From Pseudomonadaceae bacterium (lineage in GTDB: Bacteria > Pseudomonadota > Gammaproteobacteria > Pseudomonadales > Azotimanducaceae), in the NCBI GenBank assembly GCA_024743175.1, contig JANSXA010000003.1, positions 372,001 through 436,000 of the forward strand: a DNA stretch of 64,000 bases, written 5' to 3'. The position numbers and the translations under genes are program-made. Within the stretch, counting starts at the first letter, position 1, and every line of letters starts with the position of its first letter. Shown one piece after another: positions 19,845 through 27,811 of this stretch. Under the pieces are notes generated by a model. It was not told the DNA's origin, ran no database searches, and saw only the letters and a program-made list of their open reading frames with translations.

Positions 19845-20212
19845 GCTGGAGTAGTTCCGATCTGATCTGACACATTGATTGAAAAATTGAGGGTTACCGG
19901 TTTTGATGAAGGTGCAAACCAATTCATTGAAACCAATCAGAGGTAACCCTCATGTTGAGTACTAACGATCAAATCATTCGACACAAAGTCGGATTGCTCA
20001 ATCTTGCCGAAGAGCTTGGTAACGTTTCGAAGGCCTGCCAAGTCATGGGACTGTCGCGAGATACGCTTTATCGCTACAGAGCGGCAGTCGATGAAGGCGG
20101 TGTGGGACGCGGTGACAAAAACTTAGTTGAGGCGTTGGGAGCATATTTCAGTCGGGCCGGCAGGTTAACTTGTCAACACTCGTGGGTGGGTGCAAATAAC
20201 CACCGCGGTTAG
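19843..20212 (+). pseudogene. IS481-family transposase remnant (N-terminal fragment)
   Basis: From ATG 19952 the product reads MLSTNDQIIRHKVGLLNLAE, then ELGNVSKACQVMGLSRDTLY, RYRAAVDEGG: the helix-turn-helix head of an IS481-type transposase. After the GG the sequence departs from the family and stops at 86 residues, so the rve catalytic core is gone. The bases 19850-19880 (GGAGTAGTTCCGATCTGATC followed by TGACA) look like the element's terminal inverted-repeat region. The insertion is decayed and immobile by itself. Confidence 0.8.
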
Positions 20213-20238
20213 ATCACGATCTGTTTGAGAATTTTCAA

Positions 20239-21804
20239 TTATTCAATACAGACTCGATCTATCACCGCTTGTTTGGTTGGTTCGATGAATCGTGTTTTAG
20301 TATCACAGAAGTACCCAGGATGACGGCTATCATATGGGCTGATGTCGTTGTCCTCACATCGGTTGCCCTGCCAGCCTTTGTCGCACTCGGAATAGTAATT
20401 GCAGCCAACAACGTCACATTCACCCATCCACACCGTACATTCGGCAACGCGCTTCTCGACATCCTGGTAGCAGGCAGCATATTCCGGGTCGAAGCGCTGG
20501 CCTGCTGGCGCGCGCGGCGCTGGTGGCGCTGGATCCGGTGAGAGAATGGCGTCAAGCCCTATCGCGAGCAGTCCGACCGCTGCGATTGTGACAACCGGAT
20601 CAATCTCATTCGACTGCTCAAGTTTAAACGGCTCCTTCGGTTGTCGTGCTGCCTCCGCCTGGGTGCGAATATTATCCCGCACAATTTCCAGATTTGCTTT
20701 GGCCTGTTTGTGCCCCCGCGTTGCTGCGCGTTCGAACCATTGTTGCGCTTCAAGGTAGTTGCGCGCGACACCTTCGCCGTTATTGAGCTGAGAGCCAAGC
20801 GCATTTTGCGCATCCGCCTGGCCCTGCTCGGCGGCTGCGCGATACCATTTTGCTGAAAGGGTGAAATTGCGCTCGACGCCGCGGCCATCGTAGTAGGCGT
20901 TTGCCAGGTTTACCTGGGCTGATTGATTTCCTTGCAGCGCCGCACGTTCAAACCATGTAACCGCTGCCATATCATCCTGCTGGACAACATGGCCCGCTTG
21001 CAAAAAGATGCCGACAGCGTTCTGCGCCAGTGCGTTACCTTGTTCCGCAGCCAGTTTGAACCACTTAAAAGCTTCGTTGTCATTGCGGGTAGTTACCCAG
21101 CCTTCAGAATACATCCGCCCCAGATTCATCTGTGCAACTGGATCGCCGAGATGACCAGCTTTTCGGTACCAGTATATGCGTCGCCCATAATCTTTCTCGA
21201 CACCTCGCCCATGGTGATACAAGTCTCCTAGATTCATGAGCGCCGTTGTATTGTTCTGTTTTGCTGACAATTGATACCAGTGAAGGGCTGCGACATAGTC
21301 TCTCTCTACGCCGAAGCCGTTGCTGTAAATTGCGCCCATGATGTTCTGAGCCTCATCATCGCCAAGGTCAGCAGCTTTGCGCGTCCATTTGATCGCTTCA
21401 GATCGATCCTCTGGGACACCTTTGCCCCTGGCGTACAGATCACCCAGGTTGATTTGAGCCTTGGTATTGTTTTGCAGGGCAGCGCGACGGAACAAGCCTG
21501 CCGCTTTGCGCAGGTCAGGCTTTACACCAGTACCGTCTCGGTAAAACACACCAAGAGCATTTTCTGCAGCAGGATATTTTTGCTCGGCCGCCAACTCATA
21601 CCAGAAATGGGCCCTAGCCTTATCTTCCGTAACCAGCTTCCCATGGTCGTAAAACCAGCCCATCTCATATTGAGATTTTGCGTCTCCAGCTGCAGCCAAA
21701 GTTCGCTTTTCATCCAGTGGGTCAGCAGCTACTGGGACTATGAGAAAGGCCATCATGAACGCCAGGCCTAATGTGGCTCGCAGTGAGATATCGATCAGTG
21801 TCAT
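20239..21804 (-). CDS. Exported Sel1-like repeat protein with Cys-rich C-terminus
   Basis: I choose the ATG at 21804 (MTLIDISLRATLGLAFMMAF, a signal peptide ending VAA/DP), preceded by GGAGA 9 nt upstream; the frame stays open further upstream without a good start. The 521 residues contain nine or ten Sel1-like repeats of 36 residues (about 25-360), each with A...LG.(L/I)Y..G.GV..D...A..W...AA. These form an alpha/alpha solenoid for protein binding. The last 85 residues carry eleven Cys in an EGF-like spacing (CTVWMGECDVVGCNYYSECD, then KGWQGNRCED), unusual for this family. Probably periplasmic or surface-exposed. Confidence 0.87.
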   Translation of the reverse strand: MTLIDISLRATLGLAFMMAFLIVPVAADPLDEKRTLAAAGDAKSQYEMGWFYDHGKLVTEDKARAHFWYELAAEQKYPAAENALGVFYRDGTGVKPDLRKAAGLFRRAALQNNTKAQINLGDLYARGKGVPEDRSEAIKWTRKAADLGDDEAQNIMGAIYSNGFGVERDYVAALHWYQLSAKQNNTTALMNLGDLYHHGRGVEKDYGRRIYWYRKAGHLGDPVAQMNLGRMYSEGWVTTRNDNEAFKWFKLAAEQGNALAQNAVGIFLQAGHVVQQDDMAAVTWFERAALQGNQSAQVNLANAYYDGRGVERNFTLSAKWYRAAAEQGQADAQNALGSQLNNGEGVARNYLEAQQWFERAATRGHKQAKANLEIVRDNIRTQAEAARQPKEPFKLEQSNEIDPVVTIAAVGLLAIGLDAILSPDPAPPAPRAPAGQRFDPEYAACYQDVEKRVAECTVWMGECDVVGCNYYSECDKGWQGNRCEDNDISPYDSRHPGYFCDTKTRFIEPTKQAVIDRVCIE

Positions 21805-22181
21805 GCCATTTGTTCTCCACATACCTGTCCAGCGCAATGAGTTGCTATGCCGCCGGTCAGTAATAATAACCCTACGCTCAACGCCACGGCAGATACAGCA
21901 ACCAATCCGGTTACTGCGTTGCTCGGACAGGCATTGGAGGAATACGAAATGGCGCTTTCTCAAACGCCAGCCCGGATCGTTTTTCACAAGTTGAGTAAAA
22001 TTCGTCAGTCTGAGTTAGATGGGTTTCATTTCTCCTTACCGAGTATTTATGACAAGGAATCCTCAAGAAATGGAAACGAACTCCGCACAGATCTTTACCA
22101 CTGACCAGTTTGGTCACCGGCAAAGTCGAACTGATTGAAGATGTTGGAGAACTCTGTTGTCCTGTTCTGCGATTGGTCGAT

Positions 22182-23066
22182 TCAGGTATCCTCGCCGAAG
22201 GTGTTCTCCAGCCAGTTCACTAACTTACGCACTTTGTTGCTTTCGGTAGTATTCGGCAGTGCTACGATGCGATAGGTCGCTCCCGTCAGCGCGATATCTT
22301 CCCTGAGAGGCTGCAGCAGTCCGCGGTTGACCAGGTCGGCTGCCAGCACGGAGCTGGCGAGTGCTATGCCATGCCCGGCCATCGCCGCCTGCAGCACGTA
22401 CAGCTCTTCATCGAACGCGAGTATGCGCTCCTCTCCCGGGGCGGTCAGTCCCGCGACGGCGAACCATTCCTGCCAGCTTACATGCTCTAACACCGGCTGC
22501 TGCCAGCGCGTATGCAGGAGAGTGGCCTCAGCCTCTAAGGCAGTGGCGTCTGTGCCTACCGCTGCCAGGGCGACGAACCGTTCTTCCATCAGCGGAATAT
22601 CCTCCAGGTCCGCCTGCGGGTTGCGACTGTAGCGGATAGCCAGATCAGTGTCTCGGTCCCGATGTAAATCCACCAACCTCGTAGAGGTATCGATCTTCAC
22701 CCGAATATCCGGCTCCTGTTGGTAGAAGCGCGGCAGTTCCGGTACCAGCCTCAGTGCCGCGAAGGCTGGGGTGGTGGAGACGTTGATGATCGAGGCCTGC
22801 TCAAGGACATCCTCGAGGCCGGATCGAATTTCCAGAAATCCGCGGGTCAATGCCGGTGCGAGGGCCTTGCCCGCCGGCGTCAGCTCTACCCGACGGGTTT
22901 TTCTGATGAAAAGGCTCGCCTGAAGCTGAGACTCAAGTGACCGAATCTGGTGGGAAATGGCGGTAGGGGTGACGAACAGCTCATCGGCAGCTTCCTTGAA
23001 GCTACCCAATCGCGCCGCAGCCTCAAAGGCACGCAATGCCCCTAGTGGAGGTAGTTGTGCGAACAT
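22182..23066 (-). CDS. LysR-family regulator (GcvA/AmpR-like)
   Basis: A 294-residue LysR regulator. The N-terminal winged helix (LPPLGALRAFEAAARLGSFK, then EAADELFVTPTAISHQIRSL) is of the GcvA/AmpR type, and a two-lobed effector domain follows (about 90-290). It is divergent from the quinone reductase gene 132 bp away, the usual LysR arrangement, and probably regulates it and itself. The effector cannot be predicted from sequence. Confidence 0.93.
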   Translation of the reverse strand: MFAQLPPLGALRAFEAAARLGSFKEAADELFVTPTAISHQIRSLESQLQASLFIRKTRRVELTPAGKALAPALTRGFLEIRSGLEDVLEQASIINVSTTPAFAALRLVPELPRFYQQEPDIRVKIDTSTRLVDLHRDRDTDLAIRYSRNPQADLEDIPLMEERFVALAAVGTDATALEAEATLLHTRWQQPVLEHVSWQEWFAVAGLTAPGEERILAFDEELYVLQAAMAGHGIALASSVLAADLVNRGLLQPLREDIALTGATYRIVALPNTTESNKVRKLVNWLENTFGEDT

Positions 23067-23198
23067 TTATAAATGAAATAATCTCATCAATGCGTGCAAT
23101 TTTCCCTTTTGTGCTGGGCTTATGTAAAGGCCAGTATCAGATTGAAGACAAAAGATGAATGAATACTTTTCACTCATAACGACTAAGAGGACCAGATC

Positions 23199-23864
23199 AT
23201 GAGCCATATCTTGCACTTAGATGCCAGTGCCCGGAGCCAACGCTCCATTACGCGACAACTCACTTCGGCGTTCGTAGCCCAGTGGCTGGACTGGCAGCCG
23301 GACGCTGTTGTCACCCATCGCGACGTCGGTAGTCATCCGCCGCCGATGGTGAGCCAGTCATGGATCGCCGCGGCCTTTGCCGGCGAGGCGCGCACCGACG
23401 AACAGCGCGAACTGCTTTCCGTATCAGACACCTTGATTGATGAGGTGGTCGCCGCGGATCTGGTTCTGATTGGCACGCCCATGTATAACTACGGCATGCC
23501 TGCGGCGCTCAAAGCCTGGTTTGACCAGATCATTCGCGTCGATCGGACTTTCACCTTTGACCTCGCCCGCGGCGACCAGCCGCTGGAGCCGGTCCTGGAT
23601 GGGAAGCAGGTCGTGGTGATGACGTCATCGGGCGAGTTCGGCTTCGGCGCCGGTGAACTTAATGCAGCGCACGATCATCTGGTACCCCATATTCGAAGCT
23701 GTGCTCGGTATCTGGGCGCTGAGACTTTTGAGCACCTGGCTGTGGAATACCAGGAGTTTGGCGACGAGCGCCACGACGCGTCAATGCGTGCTGCATTCGA
23801 CGCGCTTCCGACTCTGGTCAAACAATTGCAAGATTTCGCCTCGCGGCATGAGAAGGTTGCCTGA
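23199..23864 (+). CDS. FMN-dependent NADH:quinone/azo oxidoreductase
   Basis: A 221-residue flavodoxin-fold enzyme of the AzoR (AcpD) family, which uses NAD(P)H and FMN for two-electron reduction of quinones and azo compounds. Visible: the phosphate-binding loop near the start (HLDASARSQRSITRQLTSAF), the FMN loop TPMYNYGMPAALKAWFDQII and the later VVMTSSGEFGFG. AGAGG lies before the ATG. Divergent from the LysR gene, it probably answers to quinone or electrophile stress. An AzoR-like N-terminal fragment also occurs at 44.8 kb. Confidence 0.92.
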   Translation: MSHILHLDASARSQRSITRQLTSAFVAQWLDWQPDAVVTHRDVGSHPPPMVSQSWIAAAFAGEARTDEQRELLSVSDTLIDEVVAADLVLIGTPMYNYGMPAALKAWFDQIIRVDRTFTFDLARGDQPLEPVLDGKQVVVMTSSGEFGFGAGELNAAHDHLVPHIRSCARYLGAETFEHLAVEYQEFGDERHDASMRAAFDALPTLVKQLQDFASRHEKVA

Positions 23865-23996
23865 CGAGAACGGAGTAGAGAACATGCGGTGTTCGTCGCC
23901 AGCCACGGATGTCCGTTTGTACAGCGAACCCTGTTCGGGCTGCCGTCCAGGTTTCTAGAAGCCTTCGCAATGTGATTGAGCTTCACTACCTTGGAA

Positions 23997-24563
23997 TTAT
24001 TCGGAGTCCATAAGAACTTCTGAATACTCTCGTACCGTGTAGCGCGGAGTTATGTGCTGTGGGCAATTCCAGTCGAACGCAACCACCTGGATAATGGCGA
24101 GCCTCTCGACGTTGGCGACGTAATCTGATGGTAACAACCCCTCGATTTCTGACTTCGGCGCGTCTCGAACATCTTGCATAGTCAGGCGACCCAGGATTTT
24201 CAGACGGCGCCGGTTAGCGTAGTCAATGAATATTAGAGAACACCGGTCGTTTCTCGTCACGTTTCCCGCGCTGATCAATTGAGTATTCCCTCTGAAGTCA
24301 GCGTAGGCAATATGGGTCGAATCCAGAACGTTAGCGAACCCGATTGGCCCGCCGCGATGTTGAACATACGGCCAGCCGTTTTCATTCACAGTCGCAAGGT
24401 AGAAAGAGTCTCGTTGACCTATGAATTGGGCCTCTCGCTCGGTCAGCCGATCGTTTGGTCCGAACGCTGACTGGAGACGCTCGTTCTGTGGCCTCGATCC
24501 AAATTCATGTTGGGTCTGTTTTACGCCCTGGGTAAACATGTGGTCCGCGAATTGATGAGTCAT
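23997..24563 (-). CDS. Pyridoxamine-phosphate-oxidase-fold flavin-binding protein
   Basis: Start taken at ATG 24563 (MTHQFADHMFTQGVKQTQHE), with AGGA 9 nt upstream, rather than a start 23 codons further up. The 188 residues show the split-barrel flavin fold: EREAQFIGQRDSFYLATVNE, then NGWPYVQHRGGPIGF and LKILGRLTM. Members bind FMN or F420 and reduce or oxidise small molecules; the substrate is unknown. It is the last gene of a four-gene leftward set that starts with a sigma-54 promoter at 27.7 kb. Confidence 0.85.
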   Translation of the reverse strand: MTHQFADHMFTQGVKQTQHEFGSRPQNERLQSAFGPNDRLTEREAQFIGQRDSFYLATVNENGWPYVQHRGGPIGFANVLDSTHIAYADFRGNTQLISAGNVTRNDRCSLIFIDYANRRRLKILGRLTMQDVRDAPKSEIEGLLPSDYVANVERLAIIQVVAFDWNCPQHITPRYTVREYSEVLMDSE

Positions 24564-24655
24564 AAGTTGAGTTCCTAAGTTATGGTAGAAAAACAGCCGT
24601 GCACCGTTCGCACGAGCATGTTTGGCCAGCAAATGGCATTTAATGCGAATGAAAT

Positions 24656-25222
24656 TTAGGCTGCTTGACCATCAGATACAGTCCAGCGATTCGATTGAAA
24701 GGCAGTATCCACGGGCGTGTTGGCAACGTGATTTGTGTAGTTAGACATAATCTTCAGGCTCGTTCCCAGAATCACTTCCAGTACGGTTTGCTTGGTGTAT
24801 CCCGACGCAAAGAATTCGTCGAGGTCATCTTGGTCGACCCAGCCTCGGCCTGTGTTTACCGCAATCGCGAACTGGCGGAGGGCTTCCAGCTTTGTATCTG
24901 CAATTGGTGTATCGGTACGCAGTGACTCAATGACATCAGCGGGCACTTTCGCGCTTTGTGCTATTGTCGTGTGGGCTGCCATGCAGTAGGTGCAGCCGTT
25001 CAGACGGTTGTTGGTCATCAGGATGATCTGCCGCTCGGTTTCCGAAAGATCGGTTTTGTCGAATATTCCCGCCAGGGTCATGTAGCCCTCGAGCAAAGTC
25101 GGAGCCTCGGCCATCCCGGCGAGCAGGTTGGGCAGAAAACCATAGGTGCCTTTCGCGGCATCGATAAATGCCTTACTGGCTTCGGGTGCGCTGTCGTTTG
25201 TGTGTAAAGTAAAGTCGGTCAT
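24656..25222 (-). CDS. Carboxymuconolactone-decarboxylase / AhpD-family protein
   Basis: The ATG at 25222 (MTDFTLHTNDSAPEASKAFI) has ACGGAGA close upstream; an open frame extends 37 codons further but without support. The 188 residues carry the AhpD-like core ETERQIILMTNNRLNGCTYC, then MAAHTTIAQSAKVP, with a CxxC pair and nearby His, as in alkylhydroperoxidase-like enzymes. A second domain (about 120-180) completes the helical bundle. A thiol peroxidase role fits the adjacent disulfide reductase, but this is inferred. Confidence 0.87.
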   Translation of the reverse strand: MTDFTLHTNDSAPEASKAFIDAAKGTYGFLPNLLAGMAEAPTLLEGYMTLAGIFDKTDLSETERQIILMTNNRLNGCTYCMAAHTTIAQSAKVPADVIESLRTDTPIADTKLEALRQFAIAVNTGRGWVDQDDLDEFFASGYTKQTVLEVILGTSLKIMSNYTNHVANTPVDTAFQSNRWTVSDGQAA

Positions 25223-25311
25223 GTGTGTCTCCGTGGAGTGGTTTGTGAATGTCTTCTCTGTCGCATTTATCTGCGGGATCAAAACTTTTGACTCGGGTTG
25301 TTTGAGTAACG

Positions 25312-26217
25312 CTAGTTTGCTCGCGGTGTCCAACTGATGGTTAGGCTGCCCCAGACCTGGTGGCGCCCGCCTTCAAACTCTGCGCTCTGCGCACGAATCG
25401 AGTAACGGAAATTCAGGCCTCTCAAGGAGGTGGCCAGGCCCAGCCAGACTTCTCCGACAAGGCGTTTGAGTCTTCCAGCATCAATTGTGTGCGCGCTTTC
25501 ACGAAACTGGCCCTGCAGTAGGGCGTTGTAGCCAACGGCGCGGATGCGAAATCCGCCAAACACACCGTTCTGGCCGCGTCGCTGCGGCTCATCAAGATGA
25601 GGGAGAAACTCGTCGCGACCTTCTCCCCACCATCGGGGCTTTTTTGACAACTGCAGTGCGATGCCAACGGAAACGTCGGTTGCGTATCCAACCGAAGCGG
25701 CGGTTTCCGCTATCAAGGATATATTTGCGAACTGTGTGGAGGTGTCTGTCAGTAGTGTGTAACGGGTCCAACCCAGTCGGAATGTGGGTTCGCCGCCATC
25801 GGATAGCTGCTTATCGGAACCGTTAGGCTCCTGGGATCCTGTTACATCGTGGATTGCGCGATAGACCGAGCTGCCGAGACGAGAACCAATAATGCCGCTG
25901 CTGATTGTTTGCCTGGTGATTGCACGTTCGCTGACGTGCGCTTTGCTACGAGCGATAAAAAGTAGATTTGCATAGGGGCGGTCGCTGGTATCGACATCGC
26001 TTCGGCTGAGATCATCGGGCGTATAGAACAGCAACCCGCCTTGCCAGGTTTTGCTTCGACTTCGCTCGAAGGTTGCTCGGATACCGCCTGTGTAGTCGCG
26101 ATCATTATCGGAACCGGTCAAAATATCGTTATCGAACGATACTGTGGTGTTCGCGAGACTGTTGCAGGAGAGCAGTATCAGCCAGGTTGCGAGCACTAGG
26201 GATCGAGTCGTCTCCAT
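25312..26217 (-). CDS. LpxR-like outer-membrane lipid A deacylase family protein (DUF2219)
   Basis: A 301-residue precursor with a signal peptide (cleavage after SLA/N). The mature part is a predicted beta-barrel of amphipathic strands. It carries LpxR signatures: VSFDNDILTGSDNDRDYTGG near the N-terminus (the Asn, Asp and Thr positions of the active site), SVYRAIHDVTG (the catalytic-type His), and a C-terminal strand LTISWTPRAN. LpxR removes the 3'-acyloxyacyl chain of lipid A; whether this divergent member does so is unproven. It follows the reductase gene by 12 bp in the same operon. Confidence 0.82.
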   Translation of the reverse strand: METTRSLVLATWLILLSCNSLANTTVSFDNDILTGSDNDRDYTGGIRATFERSRSKTWQGGLLFYTPDDLSRSDVDTSDRPYANLLFIARSKAHVSERAITRQTISSGIIGSRLGSSVYRAIHDVTGSQEPNGSDKQLSDGGEPTFRLGWTRYTLLTDTSTQFANISLIAETAASVGYATDVSVGIALQLSKKPRWWGEGRDEFLPHLDEPQRRGQNGVFGGFRIRAVGYNALLQGQFRESAHTIDAGRLKRLVGEVWLGLATSLRGLNFRYSIRAQSAEFEGGRHQVWGSLTISWTPRAN

Positions 26218-26229
26218 GTGATCTCTCCA

Positions 26230-27573
26230 CTACAGATTTTTAATGTCGGAAGAGAATGTGGGGAAAGCGAATGCAGTGTTCTGCAGGCTCGATCTGCCGA
26301 TTTTGTGATTGATTGCGAGGGTGAACAGGTGGATGAGGTCATCGCCCCGGTGGCCAACTAAATGCGCGCCCACCAATTGGTCTGTTGCGCCATCGATAAG
26401 CACTTTGGCCCAGGCAGTGTCTTCGGCATAGGTCCTGCTGGAAAACCAGTCCTTCATGTCCGTGGTCTGGACGACCAGGTCGGGATAGCGCTGTCGGGCT
26501 TCGGTTTCTGTTAACCCCACGCTAGCTAGCGGCGGTATGGTATGCAGGGCTTGTGGGATTACGTCGGATGAGATCGTCTCTGGTATTCCTCTAACGATGT
26601 ATTCGCCCACCTGTTTGCCTTCGCGCGTGGCCAGAGGGGACAACTGGGCAGTACTGGATAAAGCGTCTCCCACTACCCAGATATATGGGTTGGAGGTTGA
26701 TCGAAAAAACGCATCCGTGGTAATCGTGCGACCGTTGTGTTCCACGTTGGCGGCACTTAGGTTCAGGTGGGCGACGTTGGGCACTCTGCCCGTACCGTTT
26801 GCTACCTTGTCAGCTGCAATCTCGACGACTTGGGTACCGGCCCGATACGTGACCCGTAGTCCGGAGTCTTCAGCGTGTATTCCTTCTACCGTGACATCCG
26901 TTACGATCGTCACGCCAATTGACTCGGTTGCCTCTCTCAGTGAAGCGACGGCGTCTGCGTCCATGCGCGGCAAGAGTTGAGGAAGTGCTTCCAGGATTGT
27001 GACGCTGGTTCCGGCACGGGCGAAAACGTGTGCGAACTCCAGCGCAATGACGCCGCCACCGATAAACACAAGATGAGATGGCAAGGTTGTGTTTGTGAGT
27101 AAGTCGTCGGAGTTAACGAGGTACTCGGCGCCAGGAATCGAAAGCTGGCGTGGTGATGAGCCCGTGGCGATGACAATGTGTTTTCCACGGATTCGCTGCC
27201 CGTTGACTTCAATGTCTTGTGGGCCAACAAACTGCGCTTGCCCACAAAACGTTTCGGCGAACGATTCGGCGGCCTGCTGCATGGCTTCGGGTATATGCGC
27301 AATCATGCCCTGTTGGCGTTGGATCAGTTGTGCCCAGTCGAGGGCTGGTACGGAAACGTCGATGCCGTGATGATGCGCGTGATTGATCTGGTCGAGTGCC
27401 TGTGCTGCTGCTACCAGGATCTTTTTCGGCGTGCAGCCTCGATTCGGGCAGGTCCCGCCGAAGGTGTCTGATTCAATTACCGCCACGCTCAAACCGGCTT
27501 GGCTTGAGGTCCGAGCGACGGCTAATCCCGCATTTCCGGCGCCAATCACAATGACATCAAATTCGTCGCGCAT
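26230..27573 (-). CDS. Pyridine nucleotide-disulfide oxidoreductase (glutathione-reductase-like)
   Basis: A 447-residue class I flavoprotein. AAGGAG lies 6 nt before the ATG at 27573. The FAD motif is VIVIGAGNAGLAVART, the redox-active disulfide is in GGTCPNRGCTPKK, the NAD(P) motif is VFIGGGVIALEFAHVFARAG, and the second FAD motif is YIWVVGDAL. At the C-terminus, where classical members have HPT with the catalytic His, it reads AFAFPTFSSD, so His is replaced by Phe. It may reduce a low-molecular thiol, a metal ion or a protein partner. It is the first gene after a perfect sigma-54 promoter. Confidence 0.9.
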   Translation of the reverse strand: MRDEFDVIVIGAGNAGLAVARTSSQAGLSVAVIESDTFGGTCPNRGCTPKKILVAAAQALDQINHAHHHGIDVSVPALDWAQLIQRQQGMIAHIPEAMQQAAESFAETFCGQAQFVGPQDIEVNGQRIRGKHIVIATGSSPRQLSIPGAEYLVNSDDLLTNTTLPSHLVFIGGGVIALEFAHVFARAGTSVTILEALPQLLPRMDADAVASLREATESIGVTIVTDVTVEGIHAEDSGLRVTYRAGTQVVEIAADKVANGTGRVPNVAHLNLSAANVEHNGRTITTDAFFRSTSNPYIWVVGDALSSTAQLSPLATREGKQVGEYIVRGIPETISSDVIPQALHTIPPLASVGLTETEARQRYPDLVVQTTDMKDWFSSRTYAEDTAWAKVLIDGATDQLVGAHLVGHRGDDLIHLFTLAINHKIGRSSLQNTAFAFPTFSSDIKNL

Positions 27574-27595
27574 GCTTGCTCCTTTGCTTGTAAGC

Positions 27596-27649
27596 AGTGC
27601 GGGACCCCGGGGGGGGTAGGGGGAGGGTGAGAACCCGGAGTCCCGCACT
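27596..27649 (-). promoter_or_regulatory. Long hairpin with C-rich loop in the reductase leader; G-rich opposite strand
   Basis: Arms AGTGCGGGACCCCGGG (27596-27611) and CCCGGAGTCCCGCACT (27634-27649) pair at 15 of 16 positions around a 22-nt loop. The plus strand of the loop region is G-rich (G9 TA G5 A G3), compatible with a G-quadruplex in the template strand. In mRNA this sits between the sigma-54 start site and the ribosome-binding site, ending 10 nt before AAGGAG. Confidence 0.6.
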
Positions 27650-27672
27650 TGTTGACTCTTGCTTGAGCTAAG

Positions 27673-27689
27673 AGCAAACGTCGTGCCAG
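27673..27689 (-). promoter_or_regulatory. Sigma-54 (-24/-12) promoter of the reductase operon
   Basis: On the minus strand CTGGCACGACGTTTGCT, which matches YTGGCACGrNNNTTGCW at every position, with GG and GC separated by exactly 10 nt. It points at the oxidoreductase gene; the predicted start is about 27662, leaving an 89-nt leader. Confidence 0.85.
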
Positions 27690-27731
27690 GTCAGTTCTGC
27701 AATAAAAACAAGGGGTTACGCAACGGTGCGG

Positions 27732-27766
27732 CCCGCAAAAATTTGTTTATCGCAAATTTTTGCGGG
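27732..27766. promoter_or_regulatory. Perfect 14-bp inverted repeat; contains a candidate activator site
   Basis: CCCGCAAAAATTTG, 7-nt loop, CAAATTTTTGCGGG. It lies 46 bp past the stop of the sigma-54 activator gene (possible terminator) and 45-75 bp upstream of the leftward sigma-54 promoter. Within it, ATCGCAA-ATTT-TTGCGGG (27749-27766) resembles the palindrome ATCGCAA-TTAT-TTGCGAT upstream of the rightward promoter. Confidence 0.65.
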
Positions 27767-27811
27767 TCGGGATCGCGGAAAGTTGGGAATAAGGGGGCGT
27801 GGAGGAGGCGT

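Noticed and set aside
21847-22104. 85-residue plus-strand frame before the Sel1 gene
   Set aside because: Low-complexity start, no ribosome-binding site, overlaps the upstream region of an opposite gene; no family resemblance.
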